Positions 47,537 through 57,280 of a stretch of DNA of 64,000 bases are shown in pieces. The position numbers were made by a program, and so were the translations under genes. Position 1 is the first letter of the stretch, and each line of letters starts with the position of its first letter. Source of the stretch: Gracilaria gracilis (Eukaryota > Rhodophyta > Florideophyceae > Gracilariales > Gracilariaceae); NCBI GenBank assembly GCA_030374805.1, contig JARGSG010000014.1, positions 558,001 to 622,000 on the forward strand, in the 5' to 3' direction. A model generated the notes under the pieces. The model saw nothing but the letters and a program-made list of their open reading frames with translations. It was not told the DNA's origin and did not search any database.

Positions 47537-49936
47537 TCATTCAACGATCTCTGTGTCCGCCTTTTGCACCTTCTCCTCACTCTTCCCATCCTCGATATTA
47601 AGCTTGCTCATATCCATTTCAACTCCAGCTTCATCGGAAAGATTCTTAATTTTCTCTTCTAGCTCCTTAGCAGTAACTCCAGCTGGTTCATCTGCGAGGG
47701 ATGGAGCGGGTTCTTGTTTCGGAGGAATCACAACCTCTGGGGCTTCAACGTTCGGCGACACAAGGGAGCTCACACGCTTAGCAAATTTGTTGATGTCAGT
47801 GAGCGGGAATCCAGCTGTGAGAAGGGCAAGTTCATAGACAAGAGTGCAAGTCTGCTTCAACTGGTTACTATCTCCGGCAGCACCTTCTAACTGAGTCTTG
47901 ATGTCTTTGACAATCGGGTGCCTTGGATTGATGTCAAGTGTGCGAGCCTTAGCCATGAAAGAGGCCATTCCAGGATCATTCGGGGTACTTGCACCGACTT
48001 CTCTCATGTACCTTTCCATAGTTGGAGATATACCAAAAGAGGACTGGGTAATTGTGGAAACAGACTCTGTCAAGCGGTCACTGGTTTGCACCTTTCCAAC
48101 CTTGTCCGAAAGCAATGTGGTCATGTACTCACAAACCGCCTTGAAGTCTTCTGCAAGTACCTTGTCTTGCTCCTTCTCTTCTTCAGACTTCAGATCCTCG
48201 AGATCCAGATCTTCTTTGGAAACGTCAACAAACTTAAACGAGTTATCCTCTTTATCGTCCGCGTTACGCTTCCCTTCGAATGAACCGATATTTTGCACTG
48301 CAATTTCATCGACTGGCTCCAAGAGGAACAAGACCTCGTAACCGAGCTTACGAAGACGTTCCATTGCCGGAGCTGATTCTCCGGCAGCTCGGGATTCCGC
48401 AGCTACATAGTAGATTACTTTCTGATTTTCCTTCATCCTCGATACGTAACTTGCGAGATCAGTAAGCTTGTCCATGCTGTTTGTAGACGACCACAGAGCT
48501 AGCTTGGCAAGTTCTTTGAAATGTTCACGCTCTTCAATAATACCAGCCTTCAGATAGCGTCCAAACTGGTCCCAGAACTTCTCGAAGTCATCGTTATCGC
48601 GTTTCTTGATAGCCTTGAACATGTCGACTGCCTTCCTTACCAATCGCTTGGAGATGATTCGAAGAACGCGGCTCTTCTGCAATATTTCACGACTGACGTT
48701 CAATGGCAGATCCTCTGAGTCAATAACCCCTCTCAAGAAACACAGCCATCTGGGCAAAATGTCTTCAAAGTTATCAGAGATGAACACTCGCTTGACATAA
48801 AGCCTGAGTTGACGGCCTTCGTCGGGGAACATGTTCTGACGGAATTCCGGTGGAAGCGTCTTCGGACAAAACAATAATGCACGGAACTCGACATCACCCT
48901 CAACAGCAAAATGGGTATGCCCCAAAGGTGGGTTGTAATCACGAGCAATTGTCTTGTAGAACTCCTCATACTCACTCTCTGTGACTTCTTTGGGCTTACG
49001 CATCCAAAGGGGCTTAACCTTGTTGACTTGACTCCACTCTTCCTCAGTCCGTGGGACGCGCTTCATTTTCTGCTTGCCCTCTTCATCCTTTTCGTCGCCA
49101 TCTGGGACTTCATCGAACTCAGTGCGACTCTCCCAGCCGAAGACAGGGAACTGGATGAACTCAGAATACCGCTTCATGAGCTCAATAAGCTTGAAGTTCT
49201 CCAGGAACTCTTTGCATCCTTCCTTAACGTGAAGGATAATACGAGTGCCTGAACCACCCTTGAGGGGTTCAGAATCGTCTTCAGAGATTGTGAATGAGTT
49301 GCTGGCAGAAGACGCCCAGCGGTATTGCTTAGCGTTGGGGTCAGAGAACGACTTTGAGACCACAGTGACTTGATCAGCAACGAGATATGCTGAATAAAAG
49401 CCAACTCCAAACTGACCAATGAGCGAAACATCATTGGATGAGTTGTTGCCAATGGCGTCCAGGAATTTTGAAGTTCCAGAGGTTGCAATAGATCCAAGAT
49501 TGTTAATCAACTCCTTGCGAGTCATACCGACGCCATTATCCTCAATGGTGACAGTACCAGCCTCCTTGTCAGCCTTAACATATATTTCTGGAGAAGCAAC
49601 GCCAGATCCAGCACTAAGAGACAGGAAGCGCTTCTTGTCACATGCATCTGAAGCATTACTGACGAGCTCACGAAGGAAGACTTCCTTGTTGGAATACAAT
49701 GAGTTGATGATGAGATTCATGACACGACTGACCTCTGCTTGGAACTCAAACGTCTCCGAGGAAGGGGTGGCAGGTTCGGCCACAGCCTCAGCGGCCATGC
49801 GCGGTACAGCACGGCATCGGCGCGAACTTGGCAACCGCGCACTGACTGCGTTGGCACGTAAGGGGTTGCACACAAAAGCTGAGCGCAACGTCCGTGGGGT
49901 GGCTGCAGCCACCGAAGGAGGAACAAAGGCCGGCAT
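47537..49936 (-). CDS. HSP90C: chloroplast HSP90 chaperone
   Basis: A 799-residue protein. The leader MPAFVPPSVAAATPRTLRS (about 48 residues, Arg/Ser/Ala rich, early Phe) is a typical red algal plastid transit peptide. The GHKL ATPase domain has EVFLRELVSNASDACDKKR, DNGVGMTRKELINNLG and GQFGVGFYSAYLVA. The middle domain has LPLNVSREILQKSRVLR and the client and Arg-loop region. The C-terminal dimerisation domain follows and ends in an acidic tail without the cytosolic MEEVD or the ER KDEL signal. Plastid HSP90 works with cpHSP70 in protein import and folding and in thylakoid biogenesis. The gene is intron-free. It is divergent from the coiled-coil gene at 50661 over a GC-rich region. Confidence 0.96.
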   Translation of the reverse strand: MPAFVPPSVAAATPRTLRSAFVCNPLRANAVSARLPSSRRCRAVPRMAAEAVAEPATPSSETFEFQAEVSRVMNLIINSLYSNKEVFLRELVSNASDACDKKRFLSLSAGSGVASPEIYVKADKEAGTVTIEDNGVGMTRKELINNLGSIATSGTSKFLDAIGNNSSNDVSLIGQFGVGFYSAYLVADQVTVVSKSFSDPNAKQYRWASSASNSFTISEDDSEPLKGGSGTRIILHVKEGCKEFLENFKLIELMKRYSEFIQFPVFGWESRTEFDEVPDGDEKDEEGKQKMKRVPRTEEEWSQVNKVKPLWMRKPKEVTESEYEEFYKTIARDYNPPLGHTHFAVEGDVEFRALLFCPKTLPPEFRQNMFPDEGRQLRLYVKRVFISDNFEDILPRWLCFLRGVIDSEDLPLNVSREILQKSRVLRIISKRLVRKAVDMFKAIKKRDNDDFEKFWDQFGRYLKAGIIEEREHFKELAKLALWSSTNSMDKLTDLASYVSRMKENQKVIYYVAAESRAAGESAPAMERLRKLGYEVLFLLEPVDEIAVQNIGSFEGKRNADDKEDNSFKFVDVSKEDLDLEDLKSEEEKEQDKVLAEDFKAVCEYMTTLLSDKVGKVQTSDRLTESVSTITQSSFGISPTMERYMREVGASTPNDPGMASFMAKARTLDINPRHPIVKDIKTQLEGAAGDSNQLKQTCTLVYELALLTAGFPLTDINKFAKRVSSLVSPNVEAPEVVIPPKQEPAPSLADEPAGVTAKELEEKIKNLSDEAGVEMDMSKLNIEDGKSEEKVQKADTEIVE

Positions 49937-50660
49937 TAGGGGAGGAGAAGATGAGGAAGGAAGACGAAAAGAGGTGAGGCGTTAAAGGAGATCAAAGCGG
50001 ATTGCTCGGCGGGCAGCACAGCAGTGAGTTTATAAACGCGAGGACGTGCGCGCCGCCGTCGGGGCAAAAGTGCGGGATCTAAAGTAAACTTTACTTGCGT
50101 GTTGCAGCTCGGTGACGATGTCCGTTTGCGTCCCGTATTGGGCGCTTTTCACGGCGCGCTGGTGCTCTGCGTTTCGAACGGCTTTGATCTCCGGTAGCTC
50201 TCGCCTCGGCCAATGGAACGCCACCACGTTTCGGCGACAGAAATTTCTGGAATCACTGCTGGACACGATGGCTGCTGGCAACCTGTTCAACGTGGGTACG
50301 TGGCAAATTCGCTGCATCGCTCGCTGGGCGAGTTGTGTTGCTGGCGCAGGCGCTTGCACTGGCTGTCGGTCTGTAATTTTAAAAGACCAGCTGCCGGCCC
50401 GCGTTGTGTCCACGACGCGTCATGTGGCGCAGCACACCTCAGAGCTGCCGCCAAAACACGCCGCGGTGAACCGAAACTGCAAAATGCGGAGCGCCGCCGT
50501 CGGAACAGTCGCACCCCGTCACTGGCCCGAGAGCTGCGCCAGTTTGCTCCGCGTCGCCTCAGCCCTCTATCTAACTTAGTCGTTTCTTCCCACAAGCGCG
50601 CACAGCGCGCGCGCGCTTTCTTCAGCAGATGATCCGTCGCCGCTGCGCTACATCGCCGTC
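49937..50660. promoter_or_regulatory. GC-rich divergent region (HSP90C / coiled-coil gene)
   Basis: 724 bases, CpG-dense, with GCGCGC runs near 50605-50617. Open frames of 100-155 codons on both strands arise from high GC and have no motif. Heat-shock elements (repeated GAANNTTC) may be expected for HSP90. GGAATC/GGAACG/AGAAATTTC pieces near 50212-50260 are suggestive only. Confidence 0.5.
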
Positions 50661-52283
50661 ATGAGCTCCTCCTTCCCCACCAGCTGGGAGCCCTACGGTT
50701 CTAGCCAGCAGAATGCCGCACTAGCCTGGCGTCGCTCCGCCACTCTGCCTTCGCAACAGCCGCCTCCGTTGACTACCAGATGGCAGTCCACACAGGATGC
50801 ATCCCAGGCTTCGCCACTCCCTTCTTTGGATCCCAGCCAGCGTGAGCTGTCAGCCTTCCAAGCAAATGACCGTGACCAGAAGTCTGTCGCCAGGTTTGAG
50901 TCCCTCAGGGAGGAAATGCAACAGGTCACAGCCCAACTGCGACAGCTCAACGCGAACATAGAAAGTATTAGAAACGGACAGGCCCAGCCTTTTCCAGCGC
51001 TCATTGCCGAGGTGGGGCGTCTCAGTCAGCTGATCGGCGAGCTCGTGCAGCGGCCAGGAGTCCATGGCCGCCAGTCCAACCTTGAGTTCGCAGTTGCGTC
51101 CTCGGAGAAGCGAGTTACCGACACCATTCTGGCTATCACTGACATTGTTACTAGTGTCCAAACCTCCTGCGCTGCCTTTATTCCCCGGCTTGATTCGGGG
51201 TTGGGGTCGGTTGAGAGGCTTATTCATGCTGCAACCAGCTCTGTTGCAGCAGACGTTCCGAAATGGTTTGAGCTCGCGTTTCAGCAAATGGCTACACATC
51301 ATGTAGCGCCAATGCTTGCGGCGTCAGAAGCACGCCTCAAGGCGCAGTTTGAGAAGAGTTACGCCAATATGATTACTAGCGTTGAGAAGCATGTAAGCAT
51401 GGCAGTGGGAAATGGTGTGGCTCAAGTTCTTAATAGGATCTCATTGGAACAAACTCTCGGTACGCAGCCTACATCAGTATTCCCATCGCAAACGGGAGCA
51501 AATCTATTTTCGCCGAATGATGTAGGTGACACCAAACCCCAAGACAAACCCACAAGTGTGCTGAATAAGGATACGAACGTAAAGCAATCGCCAAAAACCT
51601 CACCTGTCGAAAAGTCCGTGAAGGATAACACCGGACTTCCCGGGCCACCCCCTCTAACTACAAACTCACCGACAGCCAAGCGTGTTAGCGGTGGAGAGGA
51701 CCTTCGGTTTGCTACTGACAGCAACATCGTTCATGAGACCATAGCCTCATTAGGTACAGCGGCAAACCCGAAGGCTGTTGCCGTGCCCAATGGGAGCACG
51801 AAGGGCCATTCAAGCATTGGACCAGGAACTAAACCACAGCCCCTAACAACAACACAAAATGAAGTTATTATCTTAGAGTCTAAAGAAGCGGCAAAGCAAA
51901 TGCCGTCGCGAAAGGAAGAGGAACCTGCGGTAGAAGAACTTGATCTCTTTGAAGAAAATGAAGCACATGGGAAAGGAAAGTCTTCTAAAAGCAAAAAAAA
52001 GGAAGTTGCTCAACGTCGGAATGGAAAGCGCGGTGTCCGACAAGTACGACAACGGAAGCAGGACTATACAGAACCGAATGCTGTGTCTGGAACTGACAGT
52101 TCGGAATCGAAAGAACCATCGGAAGAGGAAGGTGAGGAGGAGTCTGAATGGGAATGTGGCGAGTCTGATGCAGGTTCTCAGTCATCTGGAGCATCCCATG
52201 GAGGTGAAGGCTTTCATCGTCCGGGTGCGAAGCGGACAAAACGATCGTTCGCCAGGCGTTCGAAGCGGCGAAGACAAGCGTAG
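50661..52283 (+). CDS. coiled-coil protein with basic C-terminus, unknown
   Basis: A 540-residue protein. The first 65 residues are Ser, Gln and Pro rich. Residues about 70-265 form long helices with heptad-like spacing (ARFESLREEMQQVTAQLRQL, LIAEVGRLSQLIGELVQR, WFELAFQQMATHHVAPML, ASEARLKAQFEKSYANMI). Residues 270-420 are low complexity with Thr, Pro and Lys. The end is acidic (EEEGEEESEWECGES) and then strongly basic (RTKRSFARRSKRRRQA), with KSKKKE and KRTKR patches that suit nuclear import. The helical part slightly recalls the C-terminal region of decapping scaffold EDC4, but there is no WD40 domain and I do not assign it. The ATG at 50661 fits the start of the low-complexity leader. Confidence 0.6.
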   Translation: MSSSFPTSWEPYGSSQQNAALAWRRSATLPSQQPPPLTTRWQSTQDASQASPLPSLDPSQRELSAFQANDRDQKSVARFESLREEMQQVTAQLRQLNANIESIRNGQAQPFPALIAEVGRLSQLIGELVQRPGVHGRQSNLEFAVASSEKRVTDTILAITDIVTSVQTSCAAFIPRLDSGLGSVERLIHAATSSVAADVPKWFELAFQQMATHHVAPMLAASEARLKAQFEKSYANMITSVEKHVSMAVGNGVAQVLNRISLEQTLGTQPTSVFPSQTGANLFSPNDVGDTKPQDKPTSVLNKDTNVKQSPKTSPVEKSVKDNTGLPGPPPLTTNSPTAKRVSGGEDLRFATDSNIVHETIASLGTAANPKAVAVPNGSTKGHSSIGPGTKPQPLTTTQNEVIILESKEAAKQMPSRKEEEPAVEELDLFEENEAHGKGKSSKSKKKEVAQRRNGKRGVRQVRQRKQDYTEPNAVSGTDSSESKEPSEEEGEEESEWECGESDAGSQSSGASHGGEGFHRPGAKRTKRSFARRSKRRRQA

Positions 52284-52954
52284 TGAGATACGATGGCTTT
52301 CGTACCGGTTTTCGCCACATTATACATATCTCTGGACGTACCCCGAGACACGAACCTCACACCAGGCTTTTTTGCAGCAATGGAACAAACATGCTGTAAG
52401 GTTCGGCGGCTTTGAAATACAATACGTTCGTAGTGTTTGGGGCACATGTAGCACGACTCTAGGGATTGCCTGATACGAAAGCAATTAATGGCCCGTTCTG
52501 CGAAGACAACCTAAAGGACCTACACGGGTATCTGTACATATATCTGCGGCAGGTCTCTGACAAACCGTGAAGTGAGCTACTTCGTAAAAAGAACTTGTGA
52601 TATAGATACTGGTGTCAGAGGTGTTTGCTGGAAGCACACCAAGAGCGAGCTTCGGACCTTCAAATGATGAGATGAACCAAGCACATTTGAAGTCATATTT
52701 CTTCATTTGTGACGCTTTCAACTTTCAACTTTGTTGTGAGAAAGTTGTAATGGACATTGCGATGGCCATTTGCTTATTTTTCTAATGCTTAGGCATGACT
52801 TCGAGAGAGACGGGTGTTCCACAGAGCGCCCACTGGCGCTTCGAACGGACTCTTAATGTCTAAGTTCCCAAACCTTTAAGTGAGCCTTCTATGATAAGTA
52901 TTTTCGCTTAACTTGTTGAAATCGTCGAGTATATGTTCCACCAGCAAGCGCTGG
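52284..52954. other. intergenic region
   Basis: About 670 bases after the coiled-coil gene. No supported gene or repeat. Confidence 0.4.
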
Positions 52955-53332
52955 TCATACAGAAATATCGTCTAGTTTTAAGTCGTGGTTGCGTTTAGTG
53001 AGAAATCCTCGCTTGCAGAGGGCACACAAAACCGACACAAAACCGATCTGGTGAGCTAAGCTCTTGCTCTTTTGAGCCAACTCTGTCCTCGAGGCGAGGG
53101 AGGTCATAGGTTGCAAAGTGTAACAGAGCTGGGTGTGGTTGGAGGCTAAAGAGACCCGAACATGTCCTAGATCGTGTAAAAAGACTCGGCCGTTGACGGC
53201 GACATGCGGAGTCAAGACGAAGTGTGGGTAGTGGTGCCAATCACGAAGCAAAGTACATGATTGATCACTGACAGTAACTGCTGGATGTAAAGAGTACGGG
53301 GCCATATGCCCCACAACTTCTATCACACACAT
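52955..53332 (-). CDS. possible 125-residue protein, unknown
   Basis: ATG 53332 opens MCVIEVVGHMAPYSLHP and runs 125 residues. Strand-like stretches (HFVLTPHVAVNGRVFLHDL, HVRVSLASNHTQLCYTL) make it more protein-like than the other frames nearby. No family, signal peptide or conserved cysteine pattern is recognised. It lies alone between two well-supported genes, so chance remains a real option. Confidence 0.25.
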   Translation of the reverse strand: MCVIEVVGHMAPYSLHPAVTVSDQSCTLLRDWHHYPHFVLTPHVAVNGRVFLHDLGHVRVSLASNHTQLCYTLQPMTSLASRTELAQKSKSLAHQIGFVSVLCALCKRGFLTKRNHDLKLDDISV

Positions 53333-53568
53333 GATACCAGTCTGGCTGCACGTTTAGCAAAGTATGATGTTCAAGATCCTGATTCGTTTACATTGGCACA
53401 AGACTAACAATTTCTGCAAGCTTCAATGGAGGCGCGAAAACTGAGTCTCCTTTCAGCTTTGCGTGTAGCATCGTTTCATGGGGTTTTGTTATCGTTCTAT
53501 CTTTTCTTGAATACTATCTTCGCTCCGACCTATCATGAAGCACCCAAGTTTTGGATTACAAAACATAC

Positions 53569-54213
53569 TCAACTCGAGCCGGTTGGAAGCAGTACGTCTC
53601 TCTCACCAGTTTCTTCATCTGACTGCCCTGGTACAGGATAAGGTTGCTCCGGCACGAGGTGGCCCACACATAACTTAAGAAATAGAAGGGGTACAAACCA
53701 CTCCAATCCCGGGGTGGGTTTCCATACGACCAGGTCGAAGTAATAAGCCACGACAAAGGCGAGCATGGCTTCTACTCTCTTCAAATAATAAGGAGCGGAC
53801 AGAATAATTGCTGCAGAGAATAGTAACAACGCACCCAATTGTAAAACGTACGAAAGGCTCCATCCCCGAAACACTATTGAAACCACAATTATGTGCAGTA
53901 GATGAATGCAAACAAACCCAAAATGGTGTGCAGCGGAACGGCCTTCTCGATGATACCACTGTTTACAACTCTGGGTGACATTGCTCAAAACGCCACCCCA
54001 CATATCGATAGCGAGAATCGCGAAAAGAATAAGTGGAAATGGACCCTTCACGAGCGAGAGATGTAGGGCACGCTTGCAAAGGAAGAACGCAAAAATGACC
54101 GGAGGTAAGAACTGCAACCAAAGCTCGGAGTAGGTGGCATTTGGTCCAATCGCCGAGTCAAGCACGCCGAGGATACCCGGGCGAGTAGTAAGGGGAGTTT
54201 CTGAATGCGACAT
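53569..54213 (-). CDS. multi-pass membrane protein, unknown
   Basis: A 214-residue protein with about six hydrophobic segments: near residues 32-45 (LQFLPPVIFAFFL), 57-72 (FPLILFAILAIDMWGG), 95-115 (FGFVCIHLLHIIVVSIVF), 120-140 (LQLGALLLFSAAIIL), 150-163 and 172-185. Polar residues sit at conserved-looking spots: DMWGGVLSNVTQS, WYHREGRSAAHH and YDLVVWKP-like turns. Small bacterial and algal proteins with a D-x-x-G-G-x-x-x-N-x-T signature and a following His come to mind, but I cannot name a family. The C-terminus is polar and cytosolic-looking. The ATG at 54213 is clean. Confidence 0.65.
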   Translation of the reverse strand: MSHSETPLTTRPGILGVLDSAIGPNATYSELWLQFLPPVIFAFFLCKRALHLSLVKGPFPLILFAILAIDMWGGVLSNVTQSCKQWYHREGRSAAHHFGFVCIHLLHIIVVSIVFRGWSLSYVLQLGALLLFSAAIILSAPYYLKRVEAMLAFVVAYYFDLVVWKPTPGLEWFVPLLFLKLCVGHLVPEQPYPVPGQSDEETGERDVLLPTGSS

Positions 54214-55025
54214 GATATCAGGACCGACTTGGCTTAGGTCTTCTCAAAGCGATAGCAATCGTGAGAAAGGATGGAAGTAGACGCGAAGGGGACGGGGTGC
54301 TATATCTGAGCTCTTCATTGCAGGAGCCGTAGGGGAATCTTTGACCTTTTGGGTTCCGTTGTACCAATGCGAAGCCAGCTTGGAAGGGTTTTCGAAATGA
54401 GAGTATCTAAGATGTCAAGTGCTGACCTGAACAGGGCCTGAATCTGGGATCATCCATGGGCTCAAACAAACAAGTTGAGCGAGAGCTTTCCGAAAGCGCA
54501 TCTATATATAGAGTTGTCGAACCGGGGCCCGGATAACGCTACCCTTGGTAGATAGACAGGGGGATAAGATGTTTATTGCATAGCGTATTTTTGAAAGTTA
54601 CAGTAGATATTCAGTAAATTACAAATTCCAGGATTGGTTTCGTCAGAGCACCAAACCTTGAAGTTTGCCAAGGGTATCTACAGTAGGCCTAGTCTCATTC
54701 ATGAATGAGTTGGGGAATGATATCTGGAAGAGCACGATTTTCGGACGTCGCAGAAACGCAGAAAGGCTGGAACCAAGCGGAAACTTATAAGAGGTATGTT
54801 CAGAACCACGACAGTCTCTAAAACCAAAGGTGGCCTGGTTCTACGATTCTTTGCAGCGCATCGCAGAGAGCACTCAGTCTAGCTTAGTCTTGCCCAGTCC
54901 GTAAGGCGAAAAGACAATTTAGATTTACTGTATTACGAACACTCCGTCCAAACCCTCGTTGATCGAGTTCGGACTGAGTCCCAGTTCTAGGAAATAGTGC
55001 ACCAGGGATACCGAGCAATCTCGAC
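54214..55025. promoter_or_regulatory. divergent upstream region
   Basis: About 810 bases between the membrane protein and the ethanolamine kinase starts. Both ATGs sit in the same short context CGACATGATATCA, which I take as chance. A TATATATA-like stretch lies at 54502-54510. Nothing else can be supported. Confidence 0.45.
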
Positions 55026-56057
55026 ATGATATCAATGACAGAACCACTGAACAATATATCTCAAACAAAAATTGAAATTCACAACGAGGAAGATATACAG
55101 AACGTGCTCCCGAAACTTGTTCCGTTCCTTTCACCCCCGTTACTTATCGAACGAGTAAGTGGTGGTATAACAAATACGATCTTCAAAGTATCTCAGGCTT
55201 CAAATGACCGGGCGAAGGTCCTTCTGCGCATCTTTGGTGGTGCAGATGTCTTCACTCCCGATCAACGCGCGGAGGAGAACGACATATTTGCTCAACTAGC
55301 GAAAGCAGGAATAGGCCCTGCTCTATACGGTGTCTTTGCCAATGGTCGCATTGAACAATTCTATGACGCTCGTACTATAACTCTTGACGAAATGACCACG
55401 AGCGTTGTCGGCTTCGGGGTCGCAAAGTTCATGGCTCGCATGCATAGCTTTCGACCCATTGGTATCAGAGCAGAAGTTCGCGTCTGGAGTGATATCAATG
55501 CATGGTCCAAGGAGGCGCTGAGACTATCAGAAAAAGGTGCAATAGAAGGACGCATAGATGTTCGGAGGGGCTTGGATTGGGTTGAAGCTGTCCGCAAGCG
55601 TTTGGAGAAACTAGTTAGTCCCGTTGTTTACGCGCACAATGACCTTCTTTGCGGGAACATCTTGGTTTCGGCGCAGAACCAAGTGAGAATCGTTGACTTC
55701 GAGTATAGTAGCTTCAACTACCGTGGATTTGACATTGCTAACTTTTTCAGCGAATGTATGGGGGGTACCATAGACGGAAGGGTGCACCCTGACAAATGTC
55801 CGAGTCTAGAGTTCAAGACCACGTTCTGTGAAACGTATTTGAGGGAACGAGGAGAAAGTGTTACGGAAGGAGCGGTGCACAATCTTGTTCGGGAAGCAGA
55901 AGAATTTGAGCTACTCACGCATCTGTACTGGGGCTTTTGGGCGTTGGTGCAGAGTGGAAGCTCTAATGTGGACTTCCCTTATATAATGTTTGCAGAGGGA
56001 CGGTTTGCGGAGTTTCTAAAACGTTTTAACCCGAGTGGCATTGGGAAAAACAAGTGA
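55026..56057 (+). CDS. ethanolamine/choline kinase
   Basis: A 343-residue soluble kinase that phosphorylates ethanolamine or choline, the first step of the Kennedy pathway to phosphatidylethanolamine or phosphatidylcholine. The N-lobe has RVSGGITNTIFKV (ATP loop) and VLLRIFGG. The catalytic Brenner motif is YAHNDLLCGNIL, with the base Asp and the metal-binding Asn. The choline-kinase motif is VDFEYSSFNYRGFDIANFF, with the metal Asp in VDFEY. LLTHLYWGFWALVQ follows at the C-terminus. Sequence style (short N-terminus, GGITN) is closer to ethanolamine kinases, but substrate preference cannot be settled by eye. The ATG at 55026 is followed by a second at 55035. Confidence 0.92.
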   Translation: MISMTEPLNNISQTKIEIHNEEDIQNVLPKLVPFLSPPLLIERVSGGITNTIFKVSQASNDRAKVLLRIFGGADVFTPDQRAEENDIFAQLAKAGIGPALYGVFANGRIEQFYDARTITLDEMTTSVVGFGVAKFMARMHSFRPIGIRAEVRVWSDINAWSKEALRLSEKGAIEGRIDVRRGLDWVEAVRKRLEKLVSPVVYAHNDLLCGNILVSAQNQVRIVDFEYSSFNYRGFDIANFFSECMGGTIDGRVHPDKCPSLEFKTTFCETYLRERGESVTEGAVHNLVREAEEFELLTHLYWGFWALVQSGSSNVDFPYIMFAEGRFAEFLKRFNPSGIGKNK

Positions 56058-56495
56058 GTACTCTTGGGTTCGTTCAGGACTGGAAAGGGAATGTTTGGCT
56101 GAACCAAGTCCAGCAGGACATGGGGGCATATATCGATGAATGGACATGTTCGCTGTCAGGAACCGCAGCCCGTCACCAGCATCAAAGCGGACGGACTTTG
56201 AGAACTTCTGCGGCAAAGGTTTGACTGGGATGTGAAGGCGCAAGGATTTGGTGCACGCTCGTATTGGACTCCGGTGGGGTTTCGAAGAAGCAATGACAGT
56301 CTGCAAAATGTATTCATTTTGCAGGCAGCGGTTACACCGCAAGACAAACGAATAGAGCCCATACAACTTGTGCGACAGGCATCTCATCGTGCATTTAAAA
56401 GATCGGCGGAGTGGAGGCGCTCGTTCGCTTTCGGAACGGGAAAAACGGTTAATGGTGAGGTTTACATGATTGGAGTCTATCACGCAGAGGGTCAC
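56058..56495. other. convergent intergenic region
   Basis: About 440 bases between the kinase and eL38 stops. Overlapping frames on both strands have no ATG-supported, family-like product. Confidence 0.4.
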
Positions 56496-56883
56496 TTATA
56501 CCGTCTTAAGTTGCAGGCCTGTAAAACAGCACTCAAACACAGTTAGTACTATGGGCGATAAAAGTGGTGAGTGCAGTATCAAGTTCGGAAACGTACCTGG
56601 TGGTAAACTCTGAGTGAGCTTATCGGCCTTTTCGTTATCCTTTACGACAAGGGTGTAAAGGTACTTGGAACAGCGGACCTTGAACTTGAGCGGACCGCTC
56701 TTCTGCTTCTTGATGGTCACGCATCGAGCATCCTTTCTACGGGCGGCAAGGAGAAAGTCCTTAATTTCGAACACTTGCTTCGGCTACGATTGATCGATTG
56801 AGACGTGCACGCATACGGAGTCAATATGATGAAGTAATGCAGATGGATCGACGAGAATAAACGCAGAATGCAGGACTTACCAT
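56496..56883 (-). CDS. RPL38: ribosomal protein eL38, three exons
   Basis: Exon 1 (56883-56881) is only the ATG. Intron 1 is 56880-56784 (97 bases, GTAAGT...CGTAG). Exon 2 is 56783-56597 and intron 2 is 56596-56519 (78 bases, GTACGT...ACAG, with a TACTAAC branch site). Exon 3 is 56518-56496. The spliced protein has 70 residues, the normal eL38 length: [20 protein letters not shown], then [17 protein letters not shown] and [15 protein letters not shown]. eL38 is a component of the 60S subunit. Splitting directly after the start codon is common in ribosomal protein genes and may link expression to splicing. It shares a 397-base upstream region with the gene at 57281. Confidence 0.95.
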
Positions 56884-57280
56884 GGTGAGGGGTGATTCAA
56901 AGAAGCAGCCTGGTTGCGGAGGAGAAGCGGGTGGTTGCTCGGGGAAGCTGACGACAACGATCCAGGCTGGACGGAGAGATGTTAAGAGCGAGACACATCA
57001 TTCAATGTTGCGCCGTCGACGACGGTCGACGGCCTTCAAAAATTGGGGAATCAAAGCACAGGTGTGCAGCTGTGCAGCTGGCTCATATTAAATTATATTT
57101 TAATTTGTCAACTAATTTTAATTTGATCCAGCGAGCTGACTACGCCTGCTATTGTGCCGTGTCGCAGTTTTGGCGAACGTCCGAAGGCGCAGCAGCCGTT
57201 TCGACACTGCTATCTACGGCGTAATTGTGGGGGAGGAGTTGCGTTCTACCACCATTCCTGTTCCCCGAAAGCCCAGTCTA
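56884..57280. promoter_or_regulatory. divergent upstream region of eL38
   Basis: 397 bases between divergent ATGs. An AT-rich block near 57085-57125 (repeated AATTTTAATTT/ATATTTTAATTT words) stands out and may carry promoter function. No gene seen. Confidence 0.5.

Noticed and set aside
50030-50632. Several 100-155-codon frames on both strands
   Set aside because: They lie in the GC-rich divergent region, where stop codons are rare by composition; no motif or consistent frame.
53426-53641. 71-codon plus-strand frame with hydrophobic start
   Set aside because: Its second half is antisense to the well-supported membrane protein gene, and no family is recognised.
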